DNA of 16,449 nt from an uncultured Eubacteriales bacterium (GCA_900321195.1 ONVG01000035.1:1-16449), one strand, 5' to 3'. Shown: positions 6,664 through 15,208, counted from the stretch's first letter. Numbers and translations: made by a program. Notes: generated by a model not told the origin, from the letters alone.

Positions 6664-6700
6664 AGGCACAGAGAAATTATTCTTTGTGCTTTCGTTATTA
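6664..6700 (+). terminator. Weak terminator or attenuator hairpin after pyrE
   Basis: Arms AGGCACAGAG (6664-6673) and CTTTGTGCTT (6682-6691) pair over 10 positions, two of them G-U on the plus strand, with an 8-nt loop. The tail TCGTTATTATT is only moderately T-rich, so read-through into the protease gene is plausible. Confidence 0.5.
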
Positions 6701-6714
6701 TTGAGGATAAAAAA

Positions 6715-9700
6715 ATGAAGTGTAAAATATTGAGCGTTATTCTCAGCATGTGTATTTTTGGCGCAGCGATCCCTCTGAGCGTATCTGCAAAAGAAAACGC
6801 AAAAAACGAAGTAAGAAGCGGTGAGACTACATTTATAGTGTCTCTTGATACTCCTGCGCTGATAGATTTTGTAAATGCGTCGAACGGAAGGTATAAAAAG
6901 GTAAATGAGTACCTTTTTACAGACGAGGGCAGGAAGATGAATGATCTGCTGAGTGAGTATCGTGAAGCAGTAAAGACTATCGCGGCTGATGCGGTACCGT
7001 CGGCTGATCTCAGCGAAAGCAGAAGCTTTTCCGCTGTTGCAAACGGCTTTACAGTACGCGCGGATATGTCCGACTTTGAAACGCTTAAAAATCTTACAGG
7101 CGTAAAGTCGGTCGAGATATCCGGCGGTACTAAAATGGAGAAAAGGACCGCTCTGAAGATAACCTCCGAAGATGATTATGGCGAAAATGCAAAGCTAAAA
7201 GCAGGCAAGGCATATACGGAGTCTGTAAATGCACAGGAAGCATACGATGCAGGATATACGGGAAAAAATATGCTCATAGCAGTAATTGACAGTGAATTCG
7301 ATCTGAAAAATATAGTATTTTCGTATGCGCCGAAAGAACCGGCGTATGATAAGAAATTTGTAAAGGCGATAAATGATATCAGCAAATTCAATATATCCGA
7401 TAACAGTATAGATGATATTTTCTGTAACGGAAAGATAATTTATGCATACGACTACGGCGAAAACGATACGGACTGTGCAAACGATATGATATATCACGGT
7501 ACGCATGTATCGGGAATAGCCGCAGGAAACAGCGGCGGCAAGGGTCAGTTTGATTATAAGGGCACAGCATACGATGCACAGCTGGCACTTTTCAAGATAT
7601 CGGATGAGGATCTTAACCTTAGCGATGATGCTATAATCGCAGCGCTTGATGATGCGATAAAGATGGGACCGGATGTTATAAACTGCAGCTTCGGTTCAAG
7701 AAAATTCCTTATGTATGACTATGAGGGAAAGAGCCTTTTTGAAAGGCTTTCGGATTCGGGAGTAAATATAGTATGCGCGGCAGGAAATGACGGTGTAAAC
7801 AGCTATTCCTTAGGCGTAGATGAGATACCGGCAGATTACATAACCTACGGCGCTTTATGTACCCCGTCATCCGCAGACGGTATATTGTCGGTTGCGGCGT
7901 CTGTACCCGAAATGTATTATTCAAACAAAACAAGAATGATATTCAATGATGTAAAGGAGTTCAAAACAAAGGCTGCAAATATCGAGACGGATACAACGGA
8001 TGAAAGTGAATTTACAGCATTGAAGAAACGCAAAGAGGATGATCCGGAATTTGATGAACAGCCTGTAAGCTATGAAGAAAACAAGTATATCTTTATAGAC
8101 GGTACAGGCACCGAGAACGAGCTTAAAGACATGGATTTCAAGGGAAGGTCAGTCATTCTGAATAATGGAGATCAGCCGCTGAAAGATGTTATAAAGAGAA
8201 TTGAAAAACACGGCGGTCAGGGACTTATAATAATAGATGACGGGAGCATGAAATATTCAAGCTCGGATGATATTTCAAGCGTATCCGTGTATGTGATAGA
8301 CTCTTCCGCAAGGGAATATTTTCTAAAACATCCAAAGGGCTATTATTCAATAGAGATGATGAATACCTTTGATATGATACCCGATGCAAGAGCGGATGAG
8401 ATATGTGAGTTTTCATCCGCCGGAGTAAGGGAAGACCTTACATTAAAGCCTGATGTCACTGCACCGGGAAATAATATCCTTTCCGCAGGCTATAATAATG
8501 AATATCAGATATTGTCGGGAACATCAATGGCATCACCGTGTATGTCGGGAGCTGCCGCCATTGTAAAGCAGTATGTAAGAGAAAAGGGACTTTCAAAAAA
8601 CATGTCGGCGCTTGCCGAGGAAGAACTTGTCTATAAGCTTATAATGAGTACTGCAAGGCTTGCGGAATACCATGACAACAGCGGCGCCTCTTATCAGACA
8701 CTTTACTATACTCCGAGAAAGCAGGGAGCAGGCATAGTGAATGCAGGCGGAGCGGTAACGACTCCTGTATATCTTGAAGTTGAGGGCGCAAGACCGAGTG
8801 TGTCATTAAAGGAGATAAAGGACAATAAATTTTCCTTTGATGTCACATTGATAAACATATCCGATAAAGCCGTTACATATAAGCCTGATATTGCTTTACA
8901 GACAGACGGCTATGAGCTGAAAGAAGATAAAATAACACATAAAAAGAAGCTTATCAATACTCTTGAGCCTGTTTACATAAAGGATAAGGCAGCGGTGTAT
9001 TTCAGTGAGAGCAGTATAACTGTTGCGCCAAAGTCAAAAAAGATAGTTACCGTTAAGGTGCAGCTTAGCAATAAATTTGTTGAGAGCAACATGATGGTGT
9101 TCAGGAACGGATTTTTTGCCGACGGCTTTGTTATATTCAACACTGATGATGCGGTACAGCTTTCTCTGCCTTTTACGGGCTTCTGCGGCGACTGGTCATC
9201 AGGTCAGATATTCTCTGATAATGTTTATGACGGCGGAAAGAATTTTCCGTATTATAAAGGTACACTTGCTGCGGCAATGCTCGTCAGTCATAATGATATA
9301 GTTTCACGCAGACTGGGCGAAAACAGCTTGGGATATGATGGGCTTCCGTCAGAGATATCGTTCAGCTCTGATGCGTTGGGAAAATATCTGTATGATGATT
9401 TTGACAGCAGTTATTCGCCGAGTGTCCTGCTTCCGGATTTTTACCTGCTGAGAGATGCGGCGGACTTCACTGTAAGCCTTGAAGATACCGGCGGAAATAT
9501 TTTGTATTATCAGAATTTCGGCGGAGTTGCTTCAAATATAAATTCCAATTATTCACAGGTCGTGCAGTTTTCCGATACGGTATATGAAAAATTCATAAGG
9601 GATTACGAAACAATATGCAAAGACCTTTTCCCGCAGAAATATAAATATACGCTCACAGCGTCCACTGTTTCTCCAAACGGCAATCCGGGCAGAACAGAAA

Positions 9701-10689
9701 GCCGTTCGTTTGATATAAGGTTTGATAATACAGCGCCGACCATGCCCGTATGCTATCTTGAAAAAACGGCTGATGGAAGGATATATCTTAATGCCGAGGC
9801 TTTTGACGACGGATATCTTCAAGGAATAGAATTATTTGCTCTCAGCCTTGACAGCAGGGGATATGTCATAGATAAAATGAATATCCTTGATGATTACAGG
9901 GACTACGCAGACAAAAAAATGAATATCAGGCCTATAGAATACAGCTATGATGAGGACAGCGGAAAATACAGCTTTGTATTTGATGTTACGGACTATGAAA
10001 AATTCATATCTTACTGCAAGAACTATTATGAAGTATATGAAGATGATGTCGTTACAATAACTTTTGAAAAAGATGATAAGTACAAGAATATGAACGGCCA
10101 TGTATTCGGAATAGGGGCGCTCGACTATGCTTATAATACAAGTGATATGATGGTGTTTGATGTCCGCAGCTACGGAAGCTGCCGTCTTACATTTGAAAAT
10201 GATAACGGTTCTCTTGCGTCGGGCATAACCGTATCTGTAAACGGCGTGAATTACATGACTGATTCAAAGGGCGTTATCGAGCTTGCAGGACTTCCTATAA
10301 AAAACAATTATTTATCGCTCAGTAACAGCGGATATGAATTTACTGACGGCTTTATTACATCGTCATTCAAGCTCAGTGAGCAGGAGTATAATGCGGATAA
10401 GGTCTATACTGTGCATAAAAGGTCTGTTTCAGGACTTACGCCTGTTCTTATAACAGATGAAGCGGCTGAGGATGAACCGTCCGAGTCAACTGAAATATCG
10501 AAAGCTTCCGGGGATGATACTTCATATAAAAGTGAAAGTACAGATAATGAAAAGAGCAAAGCTTCCGATGCAAGACCTAAGCTTGATACAGGCGATGATG
10601 AGCCGAAGGTATTTATTTCCGTTATGATATTCCTTTCAGCGCTTGTTTCGCTGACAGTATTCAGAAAAAAGAGCAGGAATGAAGTGTGA
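6715..10689 (+). CDS. Secreted S8 (subtilisin-like) serine protease with PA insert and membrane-anchor tail
   Basis: A 1324-residue exported protease of the lactocepin/C5a-peptidase type. Order: signal peptide to about residue 25 (ending SVSA), an I9-like propeptide (about 36-140), then the S8 domain with D192 (AVIDSEFD), H261 (HGTHVSG), oxyanion N358 (AAGNDG) and S604 (GTSMASP), so the triad is complete. A PA domain (about 455-565) is inserted between N358 and S604. A beta-sandwich region resembling the Fn3-like domains of this group begins near 685, and a small carboxypeptidase-regulatory-like domain lies about 1150-1215. The end is a Ser/Glu/Asp/Lys-rich linker, LDTGDDEP (1290-1297), a 19-residue hydrophobic segment and RKKSRNEV. 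This looks like a cell-wall sorting signal with a degenerate LPxTG, or a simple membrane anchor. GAGG lies 8 nt before the ATG. The natural substrate is unknown. Confidence 0.93.
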   Translation: MKCKILSVILSMCIFGAAIPLSVSAKENAKNEVRSGETTFIVSLDTPALIDFVNASNGRYKKVNEYLFTDEGRKMNDLLSEYREAVKTIAADAVPSADLSESRSFSAVANGFTVRADMSDFETLKNLTGVKSVEISGGTKMEKRTALKITSEDDYGENAKLKAGKAYTESVNAQEAYDAGYTGKNMLIAVIDSEFDLKNIVFSYAPKEPAYDKKFVKAINDISKFNISDNSIDDIFCNGKIIYAYDYGENDTDCANDMIYHGTHVSGIAAGNSGGKGQFDYKGTAYDAQLALFKISDEDLNLSDDAIIAALDDAIKMGPDVINCSFGSRKFLMYDYEGKSLFERLSDSGVNIVCAAGNDGVNSYSLGVDEIPADYITYGALCTPSSADGILSVAASVPEMYYSNKTRMIFNDVKEFKTKAANIETDTTDESEFTALKKRKEDDPEFDEQPVSYEENKYIFIDGTGTENELKDMDFKGRSVILNNGDQPLKDVIKRIEKHGGQGLIIIDDGSMKYSSSDDISSVSVYVIDSSAREYFLKHPKGYYSIEMMNTFDMIPDARADEICEFSSAGVREDLTLKPDVTAPGNNILSAGYNNEYQILSGTSMASPCMSGAAAIVKQYVREKGLSKNMSALAEEELVYKLIMSTARLAEYHDNSGASYQTLYYTPRKQGAGIVNAGGAVTTPVYLEVEGARPSVSLKEIKDNKFSFDVTLINISDKAVTYKPDIALQTDGYELKEDKITHKKKLINTLEPVYIKDKAAVYFSESSITVAPKSKKIVTVKVQLSNKFVESNMMVFRNGFFADGFVIFNTDDAVQLSLPFTGFCGDWSSGQIFSDNVYDGGKNFPYYKGTLAAAMLVSHNDIVSRRLGENSLGYDGLPSEISFSSDALGKYLYDDFDSSYSPSVLLPDFYLLRDAADFTVSLEDTGGNILYYQNFGGVASNINSNYSQVVQFSDTVYEKFIRDYETICKDLFPQKYKYTLTASTVSPNGNPGRTESRSFDIRFDNTAPTMPVCYLEKTADGRIYLNAEAFDDGYLQGIELFALSLDSRGYVIDKMNILDDYRDYADKKMNIRPIEYSYDEDSGKYSFVFDVTDYEKFISYCKNYYEVYEDDVVTITFEKDDKYKNMNGHVFGIGALDYAYNTSDMMVFDVRSYGSCRLTFENDNGSLASGITVSVNGVNYMTDSKGVIELAGLPIKNNYLSLSNSGYEFTDGFITSSFKLSEQEYNADKVYTVHKRSVSGLTPVLITDEAAEDEPSESTEISKASGDDTSYKSESTDNEKSKASDARPKLDTGDDEPKVFISVMIFLSALVSLTVFRKKSRNEV

Positions 10690-10691
10690 AA

Positions 10692-10800
10692 AGACCGGAG
10701 ATTTTTTCAATAACTAAAAATCGCGTGGATAAAGTTACGGTCTGCAATCAGAGCGGAACGGAGTGAGCGACAACGCGAATCGACTGCGGAGGCAGGAGAT
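10692..10800. other. GC-rich, purine-rich patch in the protease-alaS gap
   Basis: Bases 10744-10800 are about 60 percent G+C by hand count, in an otherwise AT-rich gap, and repeat short words such as GCGGA, GGAG and GCGA. Outer inverted arms AGACCG (10692-10697) and CGGTCT (10738-10743), and a small hairpin TCTG (10741-10744) with CAGA (10749-10752), precede the patch. It is not coding in any frame I accept. It resembles short dispersed intergenic repeats, but that needs a genome comparison. No proper terminator for the protease gene is visible here. Confidence 0.4.
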
Positions 10801-10810
10801 AAAAATAAAC

Positions 10811-10839
10811 TTGACAGCGGCGATAAACATTTGTATAAT
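10811..10839 (+). promoter_or_regulatory. Consensus sigma-A promoter of alaS
   Basis: TTGACA (10811-10816), a 17-bp spacer and TATAAT (10834-10839) match the consensus exactly. Transcription would start near 10846, leaving a leader of about 46 nt. That is too short for a T-box, and no T-box motif is seen. Inverted arms ACAGCGG (10814-10820) and CCGCTGT (10864-10870) enclose the promoter. Confidence 0.93.
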
Positions 10840-10891
10840 ATGTCTTGCAATATAACAGAATATCCGCTGTGATAAGAAAAGGATGAGAAAA

Positions 10892-13519
10892 ATGAAATGG
10901 ACAGGACTTAACGACCTCAGAGAGATGTATTTGTCATTCTTTGAGTCAAAGGGTCATCTGAGACTTCCGAGCTTTCCGCTGATACCGAGAAACGATAACA
11001 GCCTTCTGCTCATCAACTCAGGTATGGCACCTATGAAAAAATTCTTTACAGGAGAGGTAACACCGCCGAGAAAGCGTGTTACCACATGTCAGAAGTGTAT
11101 ACGTACACCCGATATCGAAAGAGTAGGCATAACAGCACGTCACGGAACATTCTTTGAAATGCTTGGAAACTTTTCTTTCGGAGATTACTTCAAGCATGAA
11201 GCTACTGCATGGTCTTGGGAATTCTTTACAAAAGTACTTGAAATGCCCGAAGACAAGATATGGATATCCGTTTATCAGGATGATGACGAAACATTCGATA
11301 TATGGACAAAGGAAGTCGGAGTATCTCCTGACCATATCGTAAGACTTGGAAAGGAAGATAACTTCTGGGAGCACGGCGAAGGCCCGTGCGGTCCGTGTAC
11401 AGAGATATATTTCGACAGAGGTGAGCAGTACGGCTGCGGAAAGCCGACATGCGGCGTTGGCTGTGACTGCGACAGATATGTTGAGGTATGGAACAATGTA
11501 TTCTCACAGTTCGTAAATGACGGAAACGGCAACTATACTCCTATGGATCATCCTAATATCGATACAGGTATGGGACTTGAAAGACTTGCATGTGTAATGC
11601 AGGGAGTTGATAACCTTTTCCTCGTTGATACGGTACAGAATATAATGAAGAAAATATCCGAGCTTGTCGGCGTTAAATACGGCGAGAGCGATAAGACGGA
11701 TGTATCTCTCCGCGTTATAACCGACCATATCAGAAGTACAACATTTATGATAGGCGACGGTGTAATGCCTTCAAATGAGGGCAGAGGCTATGTGCTGAGA
11801 AGACTTCTCCGCAGAGCTGCGCGTCACGGCAGACTTTTGGGTATAAAAAAGCCTTTCCTTTATAAAGTCGTAGACACTGTTATTCAGGAAAATCTTTCAT
11901 ATCCGGAGCTTTCCGAAAAGAGAGAGCTTATAATAAAGGTAATAAAGAACGAGGAAGAGAGCTTTGAAAGAACTCTTGACCAGGGCTTTGCGCTCCTTGA
12001 CGAGATAATAAGCAAGGCGGAAGTCAACCGCATATTTGGCAATGACGCATTCAGGCTCAATGATACATTCGGTTTCCCGATAGACCTTATAAAAGAGGTC
12101 GCAGCAGAAAAGGGCTTTACAGTAGATATTGACGGCTATAATACTCTTTTGCAGGAGCAGAAAATAAGAGCAAAGAATGCGCGCAAGAATGCAGGCGCGG
12201 ATGCATGGCTGAGTGATGCCGTAGACCTCAGCGATATAGAAAAGACAGAGTTTACAGGCTATACTGAAATAACTGCTGATGCAGAGATAAAGGCTATTGT
12301 TCTTGACGGTGAGAGAGCAGAATTCGGCGGTACTAATGACGAATGTATAGTTGTGCTTGACAGAACGCCTTTCTATGCAGAGAGCGGCGGTCAGGTCGGT
12401 GATAAGGGTGTTATAACTACCGAAAGCGCAAAGATAGAAGTTCTTGATACCGTAAAGGACAACAACGGAATATATATGCACCATTGCCGCATAACAGAAG
12501 GTACTATTGAAACAGGCGACAAGGCAACTGCAAAGGTGGACAGCGATATAAGACATGCTGTAATGAGAAATCATACTGCTGCACATCTTCTCCAGGCTGC
12601 GCTCAGAAAGGTACTCGGTACGCATGTTGAGCAGGCAGGACAGCTCGTTGATGCTGACAGACTGCGTTTTGATTTCACACATTTCTCGGCTCTTACATCT
12701 GATGAGCTTTCAATGATAAACAAGCTCGTAAATGACGAGATATTCAATGCTGTTCCTGTTGTAACAAAGGAAATGCCGATAGAGGAAGCAAAAAAGCTCG
12801 GAGCTATGGCTTTGTTCGGTGAGAAATACGGCGATATAGTAAGAGTCGTAATGATAGATGAATTTTCAAAGGAATTCTGCGGCGGTACGCACGTTGATAA
12901 TACATCAAAGATAGGACTGTTCAAGATAGTGTCCGAAGGCTCTGTAGCATCCGGCGTAAGAAGAATAGAGGCTGTTACCGGAACAGGTGTTCTCAGAATG
13001 CTTGAATCTCAGAATGCTGTCATCACGGCTTCAATGAAGGCATTGAAGGTTACAAATATCTCTGACTTCGCATCCGCATGTGATCGCGCTGTAAATGAGC
13101 TTAAAGAGAAGGACAGAGAGATAGACAGACTTTCTACAAAGCTTTCGGCAATGAGCATAGACAAGCTTTTTGCAGATTCACAGATCGTAAAAGGCGTAAG
13201 AATAATCAAGGGCAGGTTCGATGGCGTAAACAGCGATATGCTCAAGGCTATGTGTGACCGTGTACTTGATGCTGCGCCTAAGACTGTAGCAGTGCTGTTC
13301 GGTATTGATAACGGTAAGGCAAATCTTGCAGTTGCCTGCGGTAAAGAAGCTCAGTCTTTGGGCATGCATTCCGGAAAGATAATCAAAAAGATAGCAGAGC
13401 TTGTTGACGGCAGAGGCGGCGGAAAGCCCGAAAGAGCAATGGCAGGTGTCGGAGATGTTTCAAAGATAGACAGTACGCTCGAAAAGGTTGATGAGCTTAT
13501 CCTTGATTTCATCAAATAA
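10892..13519 (+). CDS. alaS: Alanine--tRNA ligase
   Basis: An 875-residue class II synthetase (EC 6.1.1.7) that charges tRNA-Ala with alanine. The N-terminal catalytic core has the family start MKWTGLNDLREMYLSFFESKGH, the TCQKCIRTPDIERVG and RHGTFFEMLGNFSFGD motif 2 region, and GMGLERL. The editing domain carries the zinc ligands H561 and H565 (HTAAH) and C663 and H667 (CGGTH), which remove serine and glycine mischarged on the tRNA. A coiled linker follows, then the C-Ala domain ending in the DGRGGGKPERAMAG glycine-rich motif. Length is normal. I chose ATG 10892 over the in-frame ATG at 10883, because AAAAGG (10877-10882) abuts the latter and is 9 nt from the former, and the family starts MKW. 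It has its own consensus promoter and two terminators. Confidence 0.98.
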   Translation: MKWTGLNDLREMYLSFFESKGHLRLPSFPLIPRNDNSLLLINSGMAPMKKFFTGEVTPPRKRVTTCQKCIRTPDIERVGITARHGTFFEMLGNFSFGDYFKHEATAWSWEFFTKVLEMPEDKIWISVYQDDDETFDIWTKEVGVSPDHIVRLGKEDNFWEHGEGPCGPCTEIYFDRGEQYGCGKPTCGVGCDCDRYVEVWNNVFSQFVNDGNGNYTPMDHPNIDTGMGLERLACVMQGVDNLFLVDTVQNIMKKISELVGVKYGESDKTDVSLRVITDHIRSTTFMIGDGVMPSNEGRGYVLRRLLRRAARHGRLLGIKKPFLYKVVDTVIQENLSYPELSEKRELIIKVIKNEEESFERTLDQGFALLDEIISKAEVNRIFGNDAFRLNDTFGFPIDLIKEVAAEKGFTVDIDGYNTLLQEQKIRAKNARKNAGADAWLSDAVDLSDIEKTEFTGYTEITADAEIKAIVLDGERAEFGGTNDECIVVLDRTPFYAESGGQVGDKGVITTESAKIEVLDTVKDNNGIYMHHCRITEGTIETGDKATAKVDSDIRHAVMRNHTAAHLLQAALRKVLGTHVEQAGQLVDADRLRFDFTHFSALTSDELSMINKLVNDEIFNAVPVVTKEMPIEEAKKLGAMALFGEKYGDIVRVVMIDEFSKEFCGGTHVDNTSKIGLFKIVSEGSVASGVRRIEAVTGTGVLRMLESQNAVITASMKALKVTNISDFASACDRAVNELKEKDREIDRLSTKLSAMSIDKLFADSQIVKGVRIIKGRFDGVNSDMLKAMCDRVLDAAPKTVAVLFGIDNGKANLAVACGKEAQSLGMHSGKIIKKIAELVDGRGGGKPERAMAGVGDVSKIDSTLEKVDELILDFIK

Positions 13520-13557
13520 TTGAGACATCTCTTTGTATGAAATAACAAAAAAAGTCG

Positions 13558-13578
13558 AATAAGGTAACTTATTTTTTT
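13558..13578 (+). terminator. First alaS terminator
   Basis: AATAAG (13558-13563), loop GTAA and CTTATT (13568-13573) form a short AT-rich stem running into seven T (13572-13578). It lies 38 bases after the stop. The stem is weak, so it probably works together with the next hairpin. Confidence 0.6.
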
Positions 13579-13622
13579 ACATCTGTCAATTTATTCCGAT
13601 GAATATTGACAGATGTATTTTT
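13579..13622 (+). terminator. Second alaS terminator
   Basis: ACATCTGTCAAT (13579-13590) and ATTGACAGATGT (13605-13616) form a perfect 12-bp stem. The loop can extend through ATTC/GAAT, and ATTTTTG follows. It directly abuts the T-run of the first terminator. It is close to symmetrical, but no minus-strand gene needs it. Confidence 0.85.
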
Positions 13623-13673
13623 GTGTGATAAAAATAAGTATAGTTGATGACATTATATGGTTTATTCACTTAT

Positions 13674-13679
13674 TATAAT
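13674..13679 (+). promoter_or_regulatory. -10 box candidate for the secreted Ig-like protein gene
   Basis: TATAAT lies 36 bp before the start codon, at a good distance for a leader with the GGAGG at 13703-13707. No -35 stands at 16-18 bp; the nearest candidate, TTGATG at 13644-13649, would need a 24-bp spacer. Confidence 0.4.
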
Positions 13680-13715
13680 GTTATTTGCTATAAAAAGGAA
13701 TTGGAGGATAAGCAA

Positions 13716-15050
13716 ATGAAAAAAGGCAGAAAAGTATTTAAGCTCGGAATAGTTTTAGCGGCAGCACTTATGCTTTTTACTTCATCAGGTGTCACTGCTC
13801 AGGCAATAGGTATCGATGATATAATTTTTTCTCTGTTATCCGAAACAGACCGTGAAAAAAATCTTTCATATCTCAGCTATTCACAGATATATATAGGCGA
13901 AGGCGTAAGTATAATAGCATCATCCGATGGTCTTGATGAGTCAAAATGCAAATATGCATTCTATGCAAGAAAAGCAGGCGAATCATGGGATACCTTACAG
14001 GGATATTCCGCTTTAAGTACATGCTATTTTGTACCGCAGTCTACAGGCTCGTATGAGATATGTGTAAAGATAAGATGCGGTTTGAAGATATACAAGGAGT
14101 ATCTCAGCCTTACTGTTACACGTCCTATAGTCAATGGATCTGTCATAAGCTCGTCATACATACCTCTCGGCGATCATGTAAAGCTCAGCGCAGCTGCAAC
14201 AGGCGGAGAGGGCGGCTTTGTCTATCGCTTCTTGGAAAAAAGGACTGACGAAGGCGAATGGACAGAGCTTTCAGACTACAGCACCGCTGACAATATGCAG
14301 TGGAACCCGCAGTATGCAGGCGAATATGATATCGTTATCGATGCCAAAGACGCTATAGGCAACACTAAAAGCAAGGAATTCAAGCTTGTTGTTGCAGACG
14401 AGAGGAAAAGAACTCCCGAAGAATTTACTATAACCGTAAAAGCTCCGATATCCTCACCGTATCTCTGGAGCTGCGAGTTCTCGGACGAGAGCATATTGAA
14501 ATATACCGTTACAAGAAAATCATACGATGATGATATGTTCAGGCCGTATGTCCTTTTAGAGTACAAGTTCACACCCGTTGCGTCAGGCGCTGCCGATATA
14601 ATCCTTACATACAATGCCTATAACGGAAACGGATGCAGGATGATATACAACATAGTATCTGACAGAAACCTCAGCTTTACAGTAAATTCTGTTACAGGAA
14701 AGTACTTTGACGAAAAGCTTCCCGAGGTGCAGCAGATAAAAAGGCGTTTCATGCTCGGCGTATCAAAGAGCGATAACGAGCACATCTGGAGATGTGAGAT
14801 AAGCAACGGACTTGTTATCGAATATGATAAAACCGCAACAGGCTCTAACGACTATGATACATATTACTTCAATGCTTTGAGAAAGGGTTATTCAACTATA
14901 ACACTCACATGCTATTCAAAGCAGAATGTAACAGACCAGTATAAGCTTATTTATACTATATATATCGATGATGAGCTGAAGGTCACAACTATAAGCTGTG
15001 ACGGCAGATATTTCGATGATCTTGCCTTTCCTGTTATAGTACAGGGATAA
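13716..15050 (+). CDS. Secreted protein with two Ig-like (triple-tyrosine type) domains and a duplicated C-terminal domain
   Basis: A 444-residue exported protein, not an enzyme I recognise. The signal peptide is residues 1-30 (basic MKKGRK, hydrophobic core, AQA). Residues about 54-135 and 138-228 are two beta-sandwich repeats of the kind seen in triple-tyrosine (Y_Y_Y) domains: G-rich strand, W-T/D-L, a W or F-P-Q turn, then G-S/E-Y-x-I-x-V/I. Residues about 236-339 and 345-443 are two copies of another beta-rich domain, each with W-x-C-E, a G-x-x-x-I-x-L-T strand, IYNI/IYTI and T-x-x-x-x-G-K/R-Y-F-D. Its layout is reminiscent of chagasin-like (I42) inhibitors, a weak inference. I chose ATG 13716: GGAGG lies 8 nt before it and the signal peptide begins there, whereas the upstream ATG at 13644 lacks a site. 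There is no anchor, so it is probably released outside the cell. Confidence 0.75.
   Translation: MKKGRKVFKLGIVLAAALMLFTSSGVTAQAIGIDDIIFSLLSETDREKNLSYLSYSQIYIGEGVSIIASSDGLDESKCKYAFYARKAGESWDTLQGYSALSTCYFVPQSTGSYEICVKIRCGLKIYKEYLSLTVTRPIVNGSVISSSYIPLGDHVKLSAAATGGEGGFVYRFLEKRTDEGEWTELSDYSTADNMQWNPQYAGEYDIVIDAKDAIGNTKSKEFKLVVADERKRTPEEFTITVKAPISSPYLWSCEFSDESILKYTVTRKSYDDDMFRPYVLLEYKFTPVASGAADIILTYNAYNGNGCRMIYNIVSDRNLSFTVNSVTGKYFDEKLPEVQQIKRRFMLGVSKSDNEHIWRCEISNGLVIEYDKTATGSNDYDTYYFNALRKGYSTITLTCYSKQNVTDQYKLIYTIYIDDELKVTTISCDGRYFDDLAFPVIVQG
14421..15044 (+). repeat. Tandem duplication of a C-terminal protein domain
   Basis: Copy A is 14421-14732 (residues 236-339) and copy B 14748-15044 (345-443). 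They align at protein level through WSCEFSDESILKY with WRCEISNGLVIEY, GAADIILTY with GYSTITLTC, MIYNIVSDRNLSFTV with LIYTIYIDDELKVTT, and GKYFDEKLPEVQ with GRYFDDLAFPVIVQ. The nucleotide copies have diverged, so this is an old duplication and not a recent slippage. Confidence 0.8.
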
Positions 15051-15066
15051 TCAACTATCAATAATT

Positions 15067-15105
15067 ATGGTGCATGGCAGTCGGTCTGTCATGCATCATT
15101 TTTTT
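15067..15105 (+). terminator. Rho-independent terminator of the secreted Ig-like protein gene
   Basis: Arms 15067-15080 and 15086-15099 form a 14-bp stem without mismatch, two pairs being G-U on the plus strand, around the loop TCGGT, followed by seven T (15099-15105). It lies 16 bases after the stop. The wobble pairs fix the orientation as plus. Confidence 0.95.
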
Positions 15106-15208
15106 GCATTCTGAAATTTTCGGGATGATATTATTCATTCAAAATTTTTTACTGTATATTCCATATCCGACATGCTGTAGAAAAATCACGGGAAAAGGAA
15201 GCTGTTTT

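Noticed and set aside
6715..10689. Protease and downstream secreted protein as a protease/inhibitor pair
   Set aside because: They are separated by alaS with its own promoter and terminators, and the I42-type resemblance, even if real, points to cysteine rather than S8 serine proteases.
10692..10743. Inverted arms AGACCG/CGGTCT read as a terminator of the protease gene
   Set aside because: The arms are 40 bases apart with no T-run after the second, so they do not form a terminator.
11897..12682. A 261-codon open frame on the minus strand inside alaS
   Set aside because: It is fully antisense to the catalytic-to-editing part of a clearly intact alaS, has a composition typical of antisense shadows (many Cys, Tyr, Ser, Leu) and matches no family I know.
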